A stretch of 64,000 nt of DNA from Gemmatimonadota bacterium (GTDB taxonomy: Bacteria > ARS69): contig JASLLL010000008.1 in NCBI GenBank assembly GCA_030747075.1, positions 24,842 through 88,841 of the forward strand. Reading direction: 5' to 3'. Made by a program: the position numbers and the translations under genes. Positions 27,502 to 36,693 of the stretch are shown here, piece by piece; the first letter of the stretch is position 1; every line of letters starts with the position of its first letter. Under the pieces are notes generated by a model. The model was not told where the DNA came from. It saw only the letters and a list, made by a program, of their open reading frames with translations, and searched no databases.

Positions 27502-29805
27502 GTGGCTTATCGAAGCAGCAAGGTCCTTCGGGCTCGTCTGGTCGCTCTCCTTGTTGTGTGGGCGGGGCTTCTGGCGCCGTCTCCGGCTTCCGCCGAAGTG
27601 CTCACGGAGTTCGAAGGGGCGGGCGCCGCGGCGGACCTTCTCTTGTTGCAGGACATTCCCGACACCGGTCTGGCGTTTCTTCTTCCTTCCGCGGCGACGG
27701 TCAACACGGCCTCCATCGACATTCAAAGCGGCGTGGTGGTCATGGGCGCGGGAGGAACCGGCGCCACCTCCACGGTCTTCGCCGCAGTCGCGGACACGGT
27801 CTACCGAAGCAATGACGCGGGCGTCACCTGGTCGGCGCGTGGCGCGCCCGCGCCCGGTTTGTCCGTCACCGGGTGCGGAGGGTGTGGCGCCACCCACATC
27901 GTGTACGCAGCGGTCGGGTCTCATGTCCATGTGAGCGAGGACGCCGGCACCACCTGGACACTGGCCGGAACGCCGGCTCCCGGAAAGGTCGTCTCCGGAG
28001 TGGGAGGATGCGGCGCGGTGAACATCGTCTACGCAGCCGCTGCCGAGCAGATCTACCGAAGCGGCGACGGAGGCGTGACCTGGGAAGCGCGTGGAGTTCC
28101 GGAGCCCGGGGTGGCGGTGTTCGGGATTGGCGGGTCGGGTGCCATCCAGACCGTGTTTGCCGCAGCCGCCGACACCGTCTACCTGAGCAACGACGGAGCC
28201 TGGACCTTCTCCGCGCGGGGGGCTCCCGTACCGGGTGGGGTCGTGACCGGATGCGGTGGTTCCGGCGCCACATCCACGGTCTTCGCGGCGGTTGCGGACA
28301 CGGTCTATCGAAGCAACGACGCAGGGCTCACCTGGTCGGCGCGCGGCGTGCCCGTCGCGCAGCTTCCGCACGAACTCCGGCTCGACCTGGCTGCCGACGG
28401 CACAAACGAGTGGACCGGGTTCCTCACGACAGGCGTCGCGTTGACGGCGTCAGGGTCGGCACTGGTAGACGGGTTCAACGCCCTTCTTCCCGGTGGCGCG
28501 GGGGACGCGCGTGTTCCTCTCGGCGTTCTGTCCAGCGAGTCTGTCCATGCGCGTCTCTCTGGAGTTGCGGTGGAGTACACACTGCCCGAGCCCATTCCCG
28601 AGGCATCCGGCGACCTTCTTGATGAAGTCGCCGCCATCCGCTCCGCCATGCCCGGCTCCGGCAGCGAAGGGTTCGTGAAGCCCACCGCGTCCGAGCTGGC
28701 CGCATGGCGGCGGATGTTCCGTGCGATGCTCGCCGCAGAGTGGACGCTTGCCGACAGTCTTGCGCGTGTGGACTTCCCCGGCTATCACCTCTGGCGCTAC
28801 ACGGACACGGGGTTCGGGGGTGCGGTTCACTACATTCTTCGCGAAGAGTTCCCGGTGACGCGGGGCTGGGGGACATGGATCGTTGCCGAGTCGCCGCTTC
28901 GTCCGATGGCTGTTGAAGTCCCTCACCCGCGCTACGACTTCAACACACATATCGAAGGTGCCGACATCTATCGACAAGCGGGTGCACGCTTTTTCCTCAT
29001 GGCTGGAACGCATCGTTGCGCCAACGCTGAACTCTCCCCTTGCGACGGTTCCGGCAACTCCTGTGGAGACGGGGCATACCCTGTGTCCGACGCGGCGCAC
29101 TTCGTGGAGACCGCGTTTCAGGCGACACACGAGGAGATCGTGGACGGGTACCCGGGCGTTATCGGGGTCAGCGTGCACGGGCATTCCAGCGCGAGTTGCG
29201 AAGATGTCTTCCTGAGCAACGGTCGATCCGGCCCGTCTCACGCCATGCTCTTCGCGATCCGGGATTCGCTCCTTGCGGGCGGGGACATGGCGGCCGCGGT
29301 CTCCGGAGACAGCACATCCTCCTGCACGCTGACCGGCGGAACGAATGTGCAGGGACGATACACGAATGGTTCGGAAGACCCGTGTGGCACCCCGGCCGCC
29401 ACCACGACGGGGACATTCATTCACATCGAGCAGACCCGCCGTGTTCGGGAGGACCCGGACCTCTACATCCAGGTCGTGGATGCCTTCAAGGCCGCCATCC
29501 CGGAGGCCTCCACCTTTGCCTCTCCGGAGCCGCCGGTGTCTGCTCTGGCTCCGGGACTCAGCGTTCACCCCAATCCGGCGTGGTCCGGCACGACGGTCCG
29601 TGTCACGCTGGCAAGGGTCTCCCGGCTCTCCCTCGGCGTCCATGACATCGCTGGACGACTCGTCCATCCGCTCTTTGACGGGACGCTTCCGGCAGGCTCC
29701 CGGGACTGGACGATCCCCCCGGGGCAACTCACCTCCGGGGTCTACTTTCTGGTTGCAAGGGGAGATCGCGGCATCTGCCTCCGGCGGTTCGTGGTTCTTC
29801 GATGA
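27502..29805 (+). CDS. Secreted multidomain protein: five Asp-box repeats, putative metallohydrolase-like domain, sorting-type C terminus
   Basis: About 767 aa. Signal peptide at the N terminus (VLRARLVALLVVWAGLLAPS, then PASAEV). Residues 80-289 are five tandem 42-residue repeats, each with an Asp-box (SNDAGVTW, SEDAGTTW, SGDGGVTW, SNDGAWTF, SNDAGLTW), as in sialidase-like beta-propellers. A conserved domain follows (about 380-660) with PHPRYDFNTHIEGADIYRQA, FFLMAGTHRCAN, GVSVHGHSSASCEDVF and FIHIEQTRRVRE; the His/Asp/Glu pattern recalls N-formylglutamate amidohydrolase or polyglutamate hydrolase-like metalloenzymes, a tentative link. The C terminus is a PNPAWSG ... GRLVHPLFDG ... SGVYFLVARGD sorting-type Ig domain. 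GTG 27502 follows GGAGGT. Probably cell-surface or released; substrate unknown. Confidence 0.72.
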   Translation: MAYRSSKVLRARLVALLVVWAGLLAPSPASAEVLTEFEGAGAAADLLLLQDIPDTGLAFLLPSAATVNTASIDIQSGVVVMGAGGTGATSTVFAAVADTVYRSNDAGVTWSARGAPAPGLSVTGCGGCGATHIVYAAVGSHVHVSEDAGTTWTLAGTPAPGKVVSGVGGCGAVNIVYAAAAEQIYRSGDGGVTWEARGVPEPGVAVFGIGGSGAIQTVFAAAADTVYLSNDGAWTFSARGAPVPGGVVTGCGGSGATSTVFAAVADTVYRSNDAGLTWSARGVPVAQLPHELRLDLAADGTNEWTGFLTTGVALTASGSALVDGFNALLPGGAGDARVPLGVLSSESVHARLSGVAVEYTLPEPIPEASGDLLDEVAAIRSAMPGSGSEGFVKPTASELAAWRRMFRAMLAAEWTLADSLARVDFPGYHLWRYTDTGFGGAVHYILREEFPVTRGWGTWIVAESPLRPMAVEVPHPRYDFNTHIEGADIYRQAGARFFLMAGTHRCANAELSPCDGSGNSCGDGAYPVSDAAHFVETAFQATHEEIVDGYPGVIGVSVHGHSSASCEDVFLSNGRSGPSHAMLFAIRDSLLAGGDMAAAVSGDSTSSCTLTGGTNVQGRYTNGSEDPCGTPAATTTGTFIHIEQTRRVREDPDLYIQVVDAFKAAIPEASTFASPEPPVSALAPGLSVHPNPAWSGTTVRVTLARVSRLSLGVHDIAGRLVHPLFDGTLPAGSRDWTIPPGQLTSGVYFLVARGDRGICLRRFVVLR
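27739..28368 (+). repeat. Five tandem 126-bp repeats encoding Asp-box units
   Basis: Units start exactly every 126 bp at 27739, 27865, 27991, 28117 and 28243, each beginning with a GTC/GTG codon for V-x-G-x-G-G. There are no indels between copies. Units 1 and 5 are the most alike at the DNA level (both carry GCCACxTCCACGGTCTTCGC), suggesting duplication or gene conversion. Confidence 0.9.
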
Positions 29806-29815
29806 TTCCCCCCGC

Positions 29816-29845
29816 TTGACCCCTCCCTTCCCACCGTGCTAGAAA
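29816..29845 (+). promoter_or_regulatory. Promoter of the tRNA genes
   Basis: TTGACC (29816-29821) and TAGAAA (29840-29845), 18 bp apart, with the expected start about 15 bp before the first tRNA. Confidence 0.6.
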
Positions 29846-29867
29846 CGACGGTTCAGGCTTGAAAGAA

Positions 29868-29941
29868 GGGCCCATAGCTCAGATGGTGAGAGCATCCGGC
29901 TCATAACCGGTTGGTCCCTGGTTCGAGTCCAGGTGGGCCCA
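29868..29941 (+). tRNA. tRNA with CAT anticodon (Met, possibly Ile2)
   Basis: 74-nt cloverleaf: acceptor GGGCCCA/TGGGCCC, D arm AGCTCAGATGGTGAGAGC, anticodon loop CTCATAA, T arm CCTGGTTCGAGTCCAGG. The 1:72 pair is G:C and the anticodon stem lacks the three G:C pairs of initiators, so it is elongator Met or the lysidine-modified Ile2 tRNA. The 3' CCA is not encoded (CCG follows). Confidence 0.93.
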
Positions 29942-30019
29942 CCGGGCCGTGTTTTTCGGCGGTCTAAAGAGAACCGGAAAACGCGGATCGGACCCTTGGT
30001 TCGGAAGTTCGATCTCGGG

Positions 30020-30096
30020 GGCGATTAGCTCAGTTGGTCTAGAGCGCCCGCCTCACACGCGGGAGGTCACTGGTTCAAGTCCAGTATCGCCCACCA
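30020..30096 (+). tRNA. tRNA-Val (CAC)
   Basis: Cloverleaf with acceptor GGGCGAT/ATCGCCC, D arm TAGCTCAGTTGGTCTAGAGC, anticodon stem-loop CCCGC-CTCACAC-GCGGG (anticodon CAC), T arm ACTGGTTCAAGTCCAGT, discriminator A and an encoded CCA at 30094-30096. It lies 78 bp after the first tRNA. Confidence 0.95.
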
Positions 30097-30247
30097 GGTT
30101 CGGGGAAACCCGAGAAGGAGCATTGACTCAGCCGGTAGCCTTGATCCACTCCACGGAATCCCGCTGGCGGATGGCTCTGGCCGGGTGCTCCTTGAACGGG
30201 GGCGCCCTTTTTTCGGTCTCGGCGCGCACGAGGCAGAGGAGGAAACC

Positions 30248-30979
30248 GTGAGACCCGAAGAGGTCAAGGCCCTGCTGGAACTCCAGGAACTGGACAAGAA
30301 ACTTCTCGAATGCGAAGTGCACCGAAGTGTCCTTCCCGCTCGAGTGGCAGCCATCGAGGCCCCCCTTGCCGCCGCTCGCGAAGCGAAGGAGCGCGTGGAC
30401 GAGCAGTTTCGGTCCGCCACGGTGAGCCACCGCCAGTGCGAGCTGGATCTGATGCTCAACAACGAGAAGTTCCGCAAGCTCCAGACGCAGCAGATGATGG
30501 TGCGAAATGCGGTGGAGGCCGAGGCCTACCAGCACGAAATGGATGCGCTCAAGGATCGGGCGGACTCTCTGGAAGAGCGGGGCATCAGCGCGCTCGAGCG
30601 GATCGAAGCGGCGAAGACGGATCTTCCTGAACTGGAGTCCGCGCTGGAGGAGCAGGAGAAGATTGCAGCCGCCGCCCGCGCCACGCTGGACGAGACGACC
30701 CACAGCCTCCAGACCATCCATGACGAAGCGTCGGAATTGCGTGCTCCTCTTCTCGACGCGGTGAGCCGTCCGATCATGTCGTATTACATGCGACTGCGCC
30801 GCTCCGGAAGACCCCCGTTTGTGTCTTCGCTGAGTCGGGGGGCGTGCACCGGGTGCGGGTTCCGTCTTCCTCCGCAGCACCACCAGGAAGTGCGCCTCGG
30901 TCGGAAGCTGGTGACCTGCGAGCAGTGCGGACGGATTCTCATCTGGGTCGAGGAGAAAGAGGAGGCCGTTGATTTCTGA
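30248..30979 (+). CDS. C4-type zinc-ribbon coiled-coil protein (DUF164/zf-RING_7 type)
   Basis: About 243 aa. Long helical coiled coil over residues 1-180 (LLELQELDKKLLECEV, later EAYQHEMDALKDRADSLEER), then a C-terminal zinc ribbon with two CxxC knuckles: ACTGCGFRLPPQHH and VTCEQCGRIL. Proteins of this architecture are widespread and often encoded beside RNase H genes, as here. They are thought to bind nucleic acid or nucleic-acid enzymes, but their role is unproven. GTG 30248 is preceded by GAGGAGGAAA. The end overlaps the RNase H start by 11 bp. Confidence 0.9.
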   Translation: MRPEEVKALLELQELDKKLLECEVHRSVLPARVAAIEAPLAAAREAKERVDEQFRSATVSHRQCELDLMLNNEKFRKLQTQQMMVRNAVEAEAYQHEMDALKDRADSLEERGISALERIEAAKTDLPELESALEEQEKIAAAARATLDETTHSLQTIHDEASELRAPLLDAVSRPIMSYYMRLRRSGRPPFVSSLSRGACTGCGFRLPPQHHQEVRLGRKLVTCEQCGRILIWVEEKEEAVDF

Positions 30980-31550
30980 CAGCGCCCGGCGTCTCCTGAA
31001 CGGGTTGCTTGCCGGGAAGGGACTGGACGAAATGTCTTCGGAGGGCGGCGCGGCCCGGGCGGAGGTGGAGTCGCTGCTGGAAGGGCTTGCGGAGACGATC
31101 GCTCCGGCGCCGACGGGGTCACGCACGGGAAGCGCGGTCGTGTACAGCGACGGCGCGTCCCGCGGGAACCCCGGGGCTGCGGCGATCGGTGTCCGGATTC
31201 TTGCGGATGATGGAACGGAACTTCTCGCGAAGGGCCTCTGCATCGGAAAGACGACCAACAATGTCGCCGAGTACCGGGCAGTCCTCGCGGGGCTGGAGTC
31301 CGCGCGCGAGCTGGGGCTGCGTTCGCTGGAACTGCGGCTCGACAGCGAACTGGTCGTTCGGCAGATCCGCGGCGAGTATCGCGTGCGTCAGCCTGCGCTG
31401 GCCGTGTTGAAGAACAAGGTGGACGGGCTTCTGGTGTCGTTTGACTCGGTGGAAGTTCGCCATATCCCGCGAAAGGAAAACGCGGAGGCCGACCGTCTTG
31501 CAAACCGGGCCCTGGACCGGGCGGCGAAGGCCGCGAAATCGGGGAACTAG
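30969..31550 (+). CDS. rnhA: RNase HI-like protein
   Basis: About 193 aa. An N-terminal ~50-residue extension precedes the RNase H fold. Active-site carboxylates are visible: Asp in VVYSDGASRGNPG, Glu in NNVAEYRAVLAGLE, Asp in LELRLDSELVVRQI, and the late Asp in RKENAEADRLANRALD. It degrades RNA in RNA-DNA hybrids. Lacking the basic protrusion of E. coli RNase HI, it resembles the short archaeal/Sulfolobus and Bacillus YpdQ-type enzymes. TTG 30969 has a strong upstream GAGGAGAAAGAGGAGG. The RNase P RNA starts a few bases after it. Confidence 0.93.
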   Translation: MISDSARRLLNGLLAGKGLDEMSSEGGAARAEVESLLEGLAETIAPAPTGSRTGSAVVYSDGASRGNPGAAAIGVRILADDGTELLAKGLCIGKTTNNVAEYRAVLAGLESARELGLRSLELRLDSELVVRQIRGEYRVRQPALAVLKNKVDGLLVSFDSVEVRHIPRKENAEADRLANRALDRAAKAAKSGN

Positions 31551-31556
31551 ATCTCG

Positions 31557-31921
<365 letters not shown>

Positions 31922-31954
31922 GGTCCTTTACCGGCGCAGGAAGCGAGGCCCGGG

Positions 31955-33661
31955 ATGCAAAAGCACTGGTCGGAACTTCGGGGTCTCGAGGACACAGCCG
32001 TCGTGCGCCTCGAAGAAGCGATCGGATGCGGCCCCGTTCTCGCTCGTGTGCTGGCCGGGCGCGGGATGATAGACCCGACGGATGCGGAGAGCTTCCTCCA
32101 CCCCACGCTGGACACGCTTTCGTCACCCCTTGCTTTTGCCGGGGCCGAGGCCGCGATTGAGCGTCTCCTTGCTGCGGTAGAGAGCGGCGAGCGAATCCTC
32201 GTCTTCGGCGATTTCGATGTGGACGGCGTCACCGGAACTTCGCTGGCGTATCTGGGGCTCCGCGCCGTCGGCGCCAATGTCGACTGGCTCCTCCCGCGCC
32301 GCATGGACCACGGCTACGGCCTCTCCGAGCGTGTCCTCCCGGAGGTGTTGGCGCGGAAACCCGGACTTCTTCTGACAGTGGACTGCGGGATTCGATCTGT
32401 TCAGGAAGTGGCGTCGCTTCGGGAATCGGGCGTGGATGTCGTGGTCACGGACCACCACGAAGCCGGCCCCGAGCTTCCTCCCGCGGTGGCCGTGGTGGAC
32501 CCGAAGCAGCCTGGCTGTCCCTACCCGGACAAGAACCTCGCGGCCGTCGGCGTCGTGTATCAGCTTCTTCGTGGACTGAACTCACGCACGGGCCACTTCA
32601 CAGACCCGACCGCGGATCTGGACCTGGTGGCCCTCGGGACGGTGGCGGATGTGGTGCCGCTGGTTGGCGAGAACCGCGCGCTCGTTCGCGAAGGAATGCG
32701 CGTATTGAACCGTCGCGCGAAGGTCGGCGTTCATACGCTTCTTCAGGAGTCGGGGATCGAAGGTCAGGTGGAACCGTGGCACATTGCGTTCCTTCTCGGC
32801 CCGCGGATCAACGCGGCGGGTCGCCTGGGTGATGCATCGGACGCGGTTCGGCTCTTCACCGCCGAAGACACGACGACGGCTGCGGACCTTGCCCGCAGTC
32901 TGGGCGAAGCCAACCGGGCGCGTCAGGACATCAGCCGGACGACGGTCGAGGACGCGCTGGCTGCCATTGATCGCGGGACGGCGGGAGATCAGCCGGACGG
33001 GATTGTTCTGGCATCCAACTCGTGGCACCCGGGGGTCCTGGGGATTGCCGCATCAAAGGTTGTCGAACGGCATTATCGACCGACCGTTCTCTTCTCCTTC
33101 GACGGATCAGATACCGGGCGCGGTTCCGCACGCTCCATCGCCGGCGTGGATGTTCATGCGGCGCTGGAGGAGTGCGCGGACCTGCTCGTGCAGTTCGGCG
33201 GGCACTCCATGGCCGCCGGGATGACCATTGACCGCGCGCACCTGTCGGACTTTCGCACGCGGTTTGCCGGGGCCATTGGTAGCCAGCTTACGGAGAAGAA
33301 CTCGCGGCCCCTCTTGCGTATCGACACCGACCTGGAAGAAGCGAGCGTCACGCTGGACCTTGCCGAGGAACTGGATCGCATGGGGCCGTTCGGTCTCGGA
33401 AACCCGCGCCCGGTTTTTCTCATGCGAAATGTGGACCCGGTGGATCGGCGTGTGGTGGGCAAGGGGCACCTGAAGCTCCGCCTGTCCGACGGCGCCGAGG
33501 GTGGCCTGGAGTGCATCGGCTTCAATCTCGGAGAAGAAGTCTCCGCGCGGCCCTTTCCTCCCGGACGGGTGGATCTCGTCGGGACGGTCAATGTCAACGA
33601 GTGGAGAGGGCGCCGGACGCCGCAACTGCGCGTCGATGATTTCCGGGAGGCGACCCCGTGA
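31955..33661 (+). CDS. recJ: Single-stranded-DNA exonuclease RecJ
   Basis: About 568 aa. 5'-3' ssDNA exonuclease in recombination and mismatch repair. DHH domain: ILVFGDFDVDGVTGTSLAYL, LLLTVDCGIRS and VVVTDHHEAGPELPPAVAVV; then VALGTVADVVPLVGENR and INAAGRLGDASDAV. The DHHA1 part includes SNSWHPGVLGIAASKVVERH and QFGGHSMAAGMTI, followed by the RecJ OB domain (PFGLGNPRPVF). ATG 31955. Its stop overlaps the GTG start of the relA/spoT gene (GTGA). Confidence 0.97.
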   Translation: MQKHWSELRGLEDTAVVRLEEAIGCGPVLARVLAGRGMIDPTDAESFLHPTLDTLSSPLAFAGAEAAIERLLAAVESGERILVFGDFDVDGVTGTSLAYLGLRAVGANVDWLLPRRMDHGYGLSERVLPEVLARKPGLLLTVDCGIRSVQEVASLRESGVDVVVTDHHEAGPELPPAVAVVDPKQPGCPYPDKNLAAVGVVYQLLRGLNSRTGHFTDPTADLDLVALGTVADVVPLVGENRALVREGMRVLNRRAKVGVHTLLQESGIEGQVEPWHIAFLLGPRINAAGRLGDASDAVRLFTAEDTTTAADLARSLGEANRARQDISRTTVEDALAAIDRGTAGDQPDGIVLASNSWHPGVLGIAASKVVERHYRPTVLFSFDGSDTGRGSARSIAGVDVHAALEECADLLVQFGGHSMAAGMTIDRAHLSDFRTRFAGAIGSQLTEKNSRPLLRIDTDLEEASVTLDLAEELDRMGPFGLGNPRPVFLMRNVDPVDRRVVGKGHLKLRLSDGAEGGLECIGFNLGEEVSARPFPPGRVDLVGTVNVNEWRGRRTPQLRVDDFREATP

Positions 33662-35853
33662 GTACTCACCCCGCGCGGATCCCGCACGACTCGCCTCCCC
33701 CCCCGGAGAAGATCCTCACCTTCGAAGACCTTCTCGCCGCTCTGGACGATCCCTCCCGCTATGACCGGGCGCTTCTTGAACGCGCGTGGGTTTTCTCCCG
33801 CGACAACCACAAAGGCCAGAACCGGCTTTCCGGCAATCCCTACATTCACCATTGCCTGGCCGTGGCGATTGTGCTGGCCGAGCTTCATCTGGACACCGTG
33901 ACGATCGCGGCCGGGCTTCTCCACGACATCGTGGAGGATACGGATCACACAATGGAGAGCATTGCGAAGGAGTTCGGCCCCGAGATTGCGGGCATCGTGG
34001 ACGGCGTGACAAAGGTCGGCGGGTTCGAGTTCAACAGCCCTGCGGAGCAGCATGCGGAAACCTGGCGAAAGATGCTTCTCTCCATTGCCCGGGATGTTCG
34101 GGTCATCCTGATCAAGCTGGCGGACCGGCTTCACAACATGCGTACGCTTCATTTTCTCCGCGAAGACAAGAGGCATCGGATTGCGCGGGAGACTCTGGAG
34201 ATCTATGCACCGCTTGCGCACCGATTCGGGATCGCCGCCATTCGCTGGGAACTGGAGGATCAGGCGCTGAAGCATCTGGAACCGGAGGCATACGCCAGCC
34301 TGGTGGACAAGGTGGTGGCTCGTCGTGACGAAAGGCAGGCGTATCTGGAACGCCTGACGGAGTCGCTTCAGGAGATGTTCGAAAAGGCCGGGATCAAGCC
34401 GGACGACATAGCAGGCCGCCCGAAGCACTTCTACAGCATCTACAACAAGATGAAAAAGCGCGGGAAAGAGTTCGACGAGATTTACGATCTCCTCGCCGTG
34501 CGCGTGATCGTACCCACGCCGACCGACTGCTACGAAGTGCTGGGCATCATCCACGGCCTCTGGACACCGGTTCCGGACAGAATCAAGGACTTCATCGCCA
34601 ACCCCAAGTCGAACCACTATCGCTCCCTGCACACCACCGTGATCGGACCCGACCACGAATGGGTAGAGTTCCAGATCCGTACGCCGGAGATGCACCGCGA
34701 GGCGGAGTATGGGATTGCGGCGCACTGGGCCTACAAGGAAGGCGTGACGGGCGCGCCCGAAGCGATGGCGCGGTTCCCGTGGATCGGGGATCTCGTGAAG
34801 GAGCAGGCGGATCAGGGTGCGGAGGAGTTTCTTGACCTTCTGAAGTCGGATCTGTTTCAGGATGAAGTGTTTGTCTTCACGCCCCGCGGAGAACTGAAGG
34901 TGCTTCCGAAAGGGGGCACGCCGATCGACTTCGCGTATCTGGTTCATACCGAGGTCGGCCACCACTGTGTGGGTGCGCGTGTGAACGGGAAGATCGTGCC
35001 GCTCCGCTCCACGCTTCGCAACGGCGATACCGTGGAGGTCATCACTTCGCCCATGGGCAAACCCAGCCAGGACTGGCTGAAGGTGGTCCGGACTTCGAGC
35101 GCCCGCGGGAAGATTCGCCGCCATTTCCGGCTGGAGCAGATGCAGCACTCCATCTCACTCGGGAAGGAGATGCTCGAACGGGAGGCAAAGCGTCACCGCG
35201 TGGATGCGGACGCGGCTCTCGACCGGAAGTTCGCGGAGTCGCTCGGTTTTGACTCTGTGGAGAAGCTTCGCGCGGCGGTGGGTCAGGGAGATCTCTCCGC
35301 GGTCCATGTGATCCGGCGCCTCTTCCCGGAACTGGCCGATTCGTCGAAGGAACCGTCGGGACTTCGCCGGATTCTCACCTTCACGAGACGACGGGAAGGC
35401 GGCGTGCGCGTTCAGGGACTCAGCAATGTGATGATCCGGTTCGCTCAGTGTTGCCAGCCGGTTCCGGGGGAGAGCATCGTGGGGATTGTGACGACCGGCC
35501 GGGGGATTTCAGTGCATCGGATCGACTGTCCAAGCACATTCCCGGAAAAGGACGGGGTGGACCGTCGGGTCTCCGTGGACTGGGATGTGGCGCAGGACAC
35601 GCACTTCCGTGTGCGGATTCTCGTGGGCGGCGAGAATCGGGCCGGGCTTCTCGCGGACCTGTCCGCCGCCATCACCGAAGCCGAGACGAATATCCTCTCA
35701 GCGACGATGGAAGCCGACGGGTATCGTGCGACCGGCACATTTCTTGTCGAGGTGCTGGATCTCCACCACCTTCGCCTGGCAATCGAAGTCATGCGCAAGG
35801 TGAAGGGCGTCACCGATGTGGTTCGCGAGGACCAGAACCCGGAGCACCTGTGA
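33658..35853 (+). CDS. spoT: Bifunctional (p)ppGpp synthetase/hydrolase RelA/SpoT
   Basis: About 731 aa, the standard Rel length. Hydrolase domain: NPYIHHCLAVAIVLAELHLD, then AAGLLHDIVEDTDHT (the HD pair and the ED motif) and LIKLADRLHNMRTLHFL. Synthetase domain: GRPKHFYSIYNKMKKRGKEF, DLLAVRVIVPTPTDCYEVLG and FIANPKSNHYRSLHTTVIGP. TGS domain: VFVFTPRGELKVLPKGGTPI. Zinc-finger-like CC and ACT domains close the protein (VMIRFAQCCQPVPGESIVG; DLSAAITEAETNI). Both catalytic sites look intact, so it should make and degrade the stringent alarmone. GTG start overlaps recJ; pgeF overlaps its stop. Confidence 0.96.
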   Translation: MSTHPARIPHDSPPPPEKILTFEDLLAALDDPSRYDRALLERAWVFSRDNHKGQNRLSGNPYIHHCLAVAIVLAELHLDTVTIAAGLLHDIVEDTDHTMESIAKEFGPEIAGIVDGVTKVGGFEFNSPAEQHAETWRKMLLSIARDVRVILIKLADRLHNMRTLHFLREDKRHRIARETLEIYAPLAHRFGIAAIRWELEDQALKHLEPEAYASLVDKVVARRDERQAYLERLTESLQEMFEKAGIKPDDIAGRPKHFYSIYNKMKKRGKEFDEIYDLLAVRVIVPTPTDCYEVLGIIHGLWTPVPDRIKDFIANPKSNHYRSLHTTVIGPDHEWVEFQIRTPEMHREAEYGIAAHWAYKEGVTGAPEAMARFPWIGDLVKEQADQGAEEFLDLLKSDLFQDEVFVFTPRGELKVLPKGGTPIDFAYLVHTEVGHHCVGARVNGKIVPLRSTLRNGDTVEVITSPMGKPSQDWLKVVRTSSARGKIRRHFRLEQMQHSISLGKEMLEREAKRHRVDADAALDRKFAESLGFDSVEKLRAAVGQGDLSAVHVIRRLFPELADSSKEPSGLRRILTFTRRREGGVRVQGLSNVMIRFAQCCQPVPGESIVGIVTTGRGISVHRIDCPSTFPEKDGVDRRVSVDWDVAQDTHFRVRILVGGENRAGLLADLSAAITEAETNILSATMEADGYRATGTFLVEVLDLHHLRLAIEVMRKVKGVTDVVREDQNPEHL

Positions 35854-36680
35854 CGACCGGTTCCGCCCCGGGATCCGCAGCCAGATTGACAGGGAACGGC
35901 GGGGCGCTCCGCATCCACGCGCCCGCGCTGAGCCTGCCGGGAGGCGTACTGCACGGAGTCACGCACGCCAGCCTTGGAAACTTCTCGTTGCGAGCCACGG
36001 CGGACGCCGCACGGGTGGAGGCGCGTCGCGAACGCCTGCTTGCCGACGCGGGTCTCTCGGGCGCGCGGGTTGTCGCGCCGCGCCTGGAGCATGGCGCCAC
36101 GGTCGCGGTCATTCGCCCCGGGTGCGCGTGCGAAGAACCGGCGGACGCAGTGATTGCGCAGGAGCACGGAGTCGTGCTTGCCGTCACGGTTGCGGATTGC
36201 GTGCCCGTCTTTGCGGTGGATGTCGGGACAGGCGCATTTGGCGTGGCGCATGCGGGGTGGCGGGGTCTGGTGGCGGGCGTTGTCGGGGAACTGGTGAACG
36301 CGCTTCGCAGCCACTTCGAATCAAAGCCGGGAGAGATTCTGCTGGCCACAGGTCCCGCGATTCGTGGGCAGAAGTACGCGGTCGGTGCGGAAGTGGCCGG
36401 GCTCTTTCCCGAACCGTTCTCCGTTCCCGTGGACCGGGAAGGCCACGCTGCCCCCCCGGGAGATGCGCAAGCGGATCATTACCTGTTGGACCTGCCGTCG
36501 TGCGCGCTGGCCGAGGCTCGCGCGGCGGGCATTCCACCCGACAACCTGGTGGACTTCTCGCTCTGCACAGCGTCCCACCCGGACGATCTCTTCTCGCACC
36601 GTCGCGGAGACCGCGCCCGGCACTGGGCATTCATTGCGCGCCGTCGAGTTCCCGACGAGGCGGGGGAGACTCACCCGTGA
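35850..36680 (+). CDS. pgeF: YfiH-family purine nucleoside phosphorylase/laccase-domain protein
   Basis: About 276 aa. The Cu-oxidase_4 (YfiH/YlmD/LACC1-like) fold is identified by the zinc ligands: His in RLEHGATV, Cys in LAVTVADCVPVFAVD and His in GVAHAGWRGLVAGVV. Characterised members phosphorolyse adenosine and other purine nucleosides; E. coli YfiH edits peptidoglycan precursors. The C-terminal LCTASHPDDLFSHRRGD matches the family (CT..dp..fySyRr). GTG start overlaps the relA/spoT stop (GTGA). A 14-bp gap precedes dtd. Confidence 0.9.
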   Translation: MTTGSAPGSAARLTGNGGALRIHAPALSLPGGVLHGVTHASLGNFSLRATADAARVEARRERLLADAGLSGARVVAPRLEHGATVAVIRPGCACEEPADAVIAQEHGVVLAVTVADCVPVFAVDVGTGAFGVAHAGWRGLVAGVVGELVNALRSHFESKPGEILLATGPAIRGQKYAVGAEVAGLFPEPFSVPVDREGHAAPPGDAQADHYLLDLPSCALAEARAAGIPPDNLVDFSLCTASHPDDLFSHRRGDRARHWAFIARRRVPDEAGETHP

Positions 36681-36693
36681 TAGAGTCCACTCC

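Noticed and set aside
27739-28368. CRISPR-like array
   Set aside because: The 126-bp units are contiguous, coding and in frame with Asp-box motifs; there are no unique spacers.
34944-35148. Minus-strand frames inside relA/spoT and recJ
   Set aside because: Fully covered by well-supported genes on the + strand; no family motifs.
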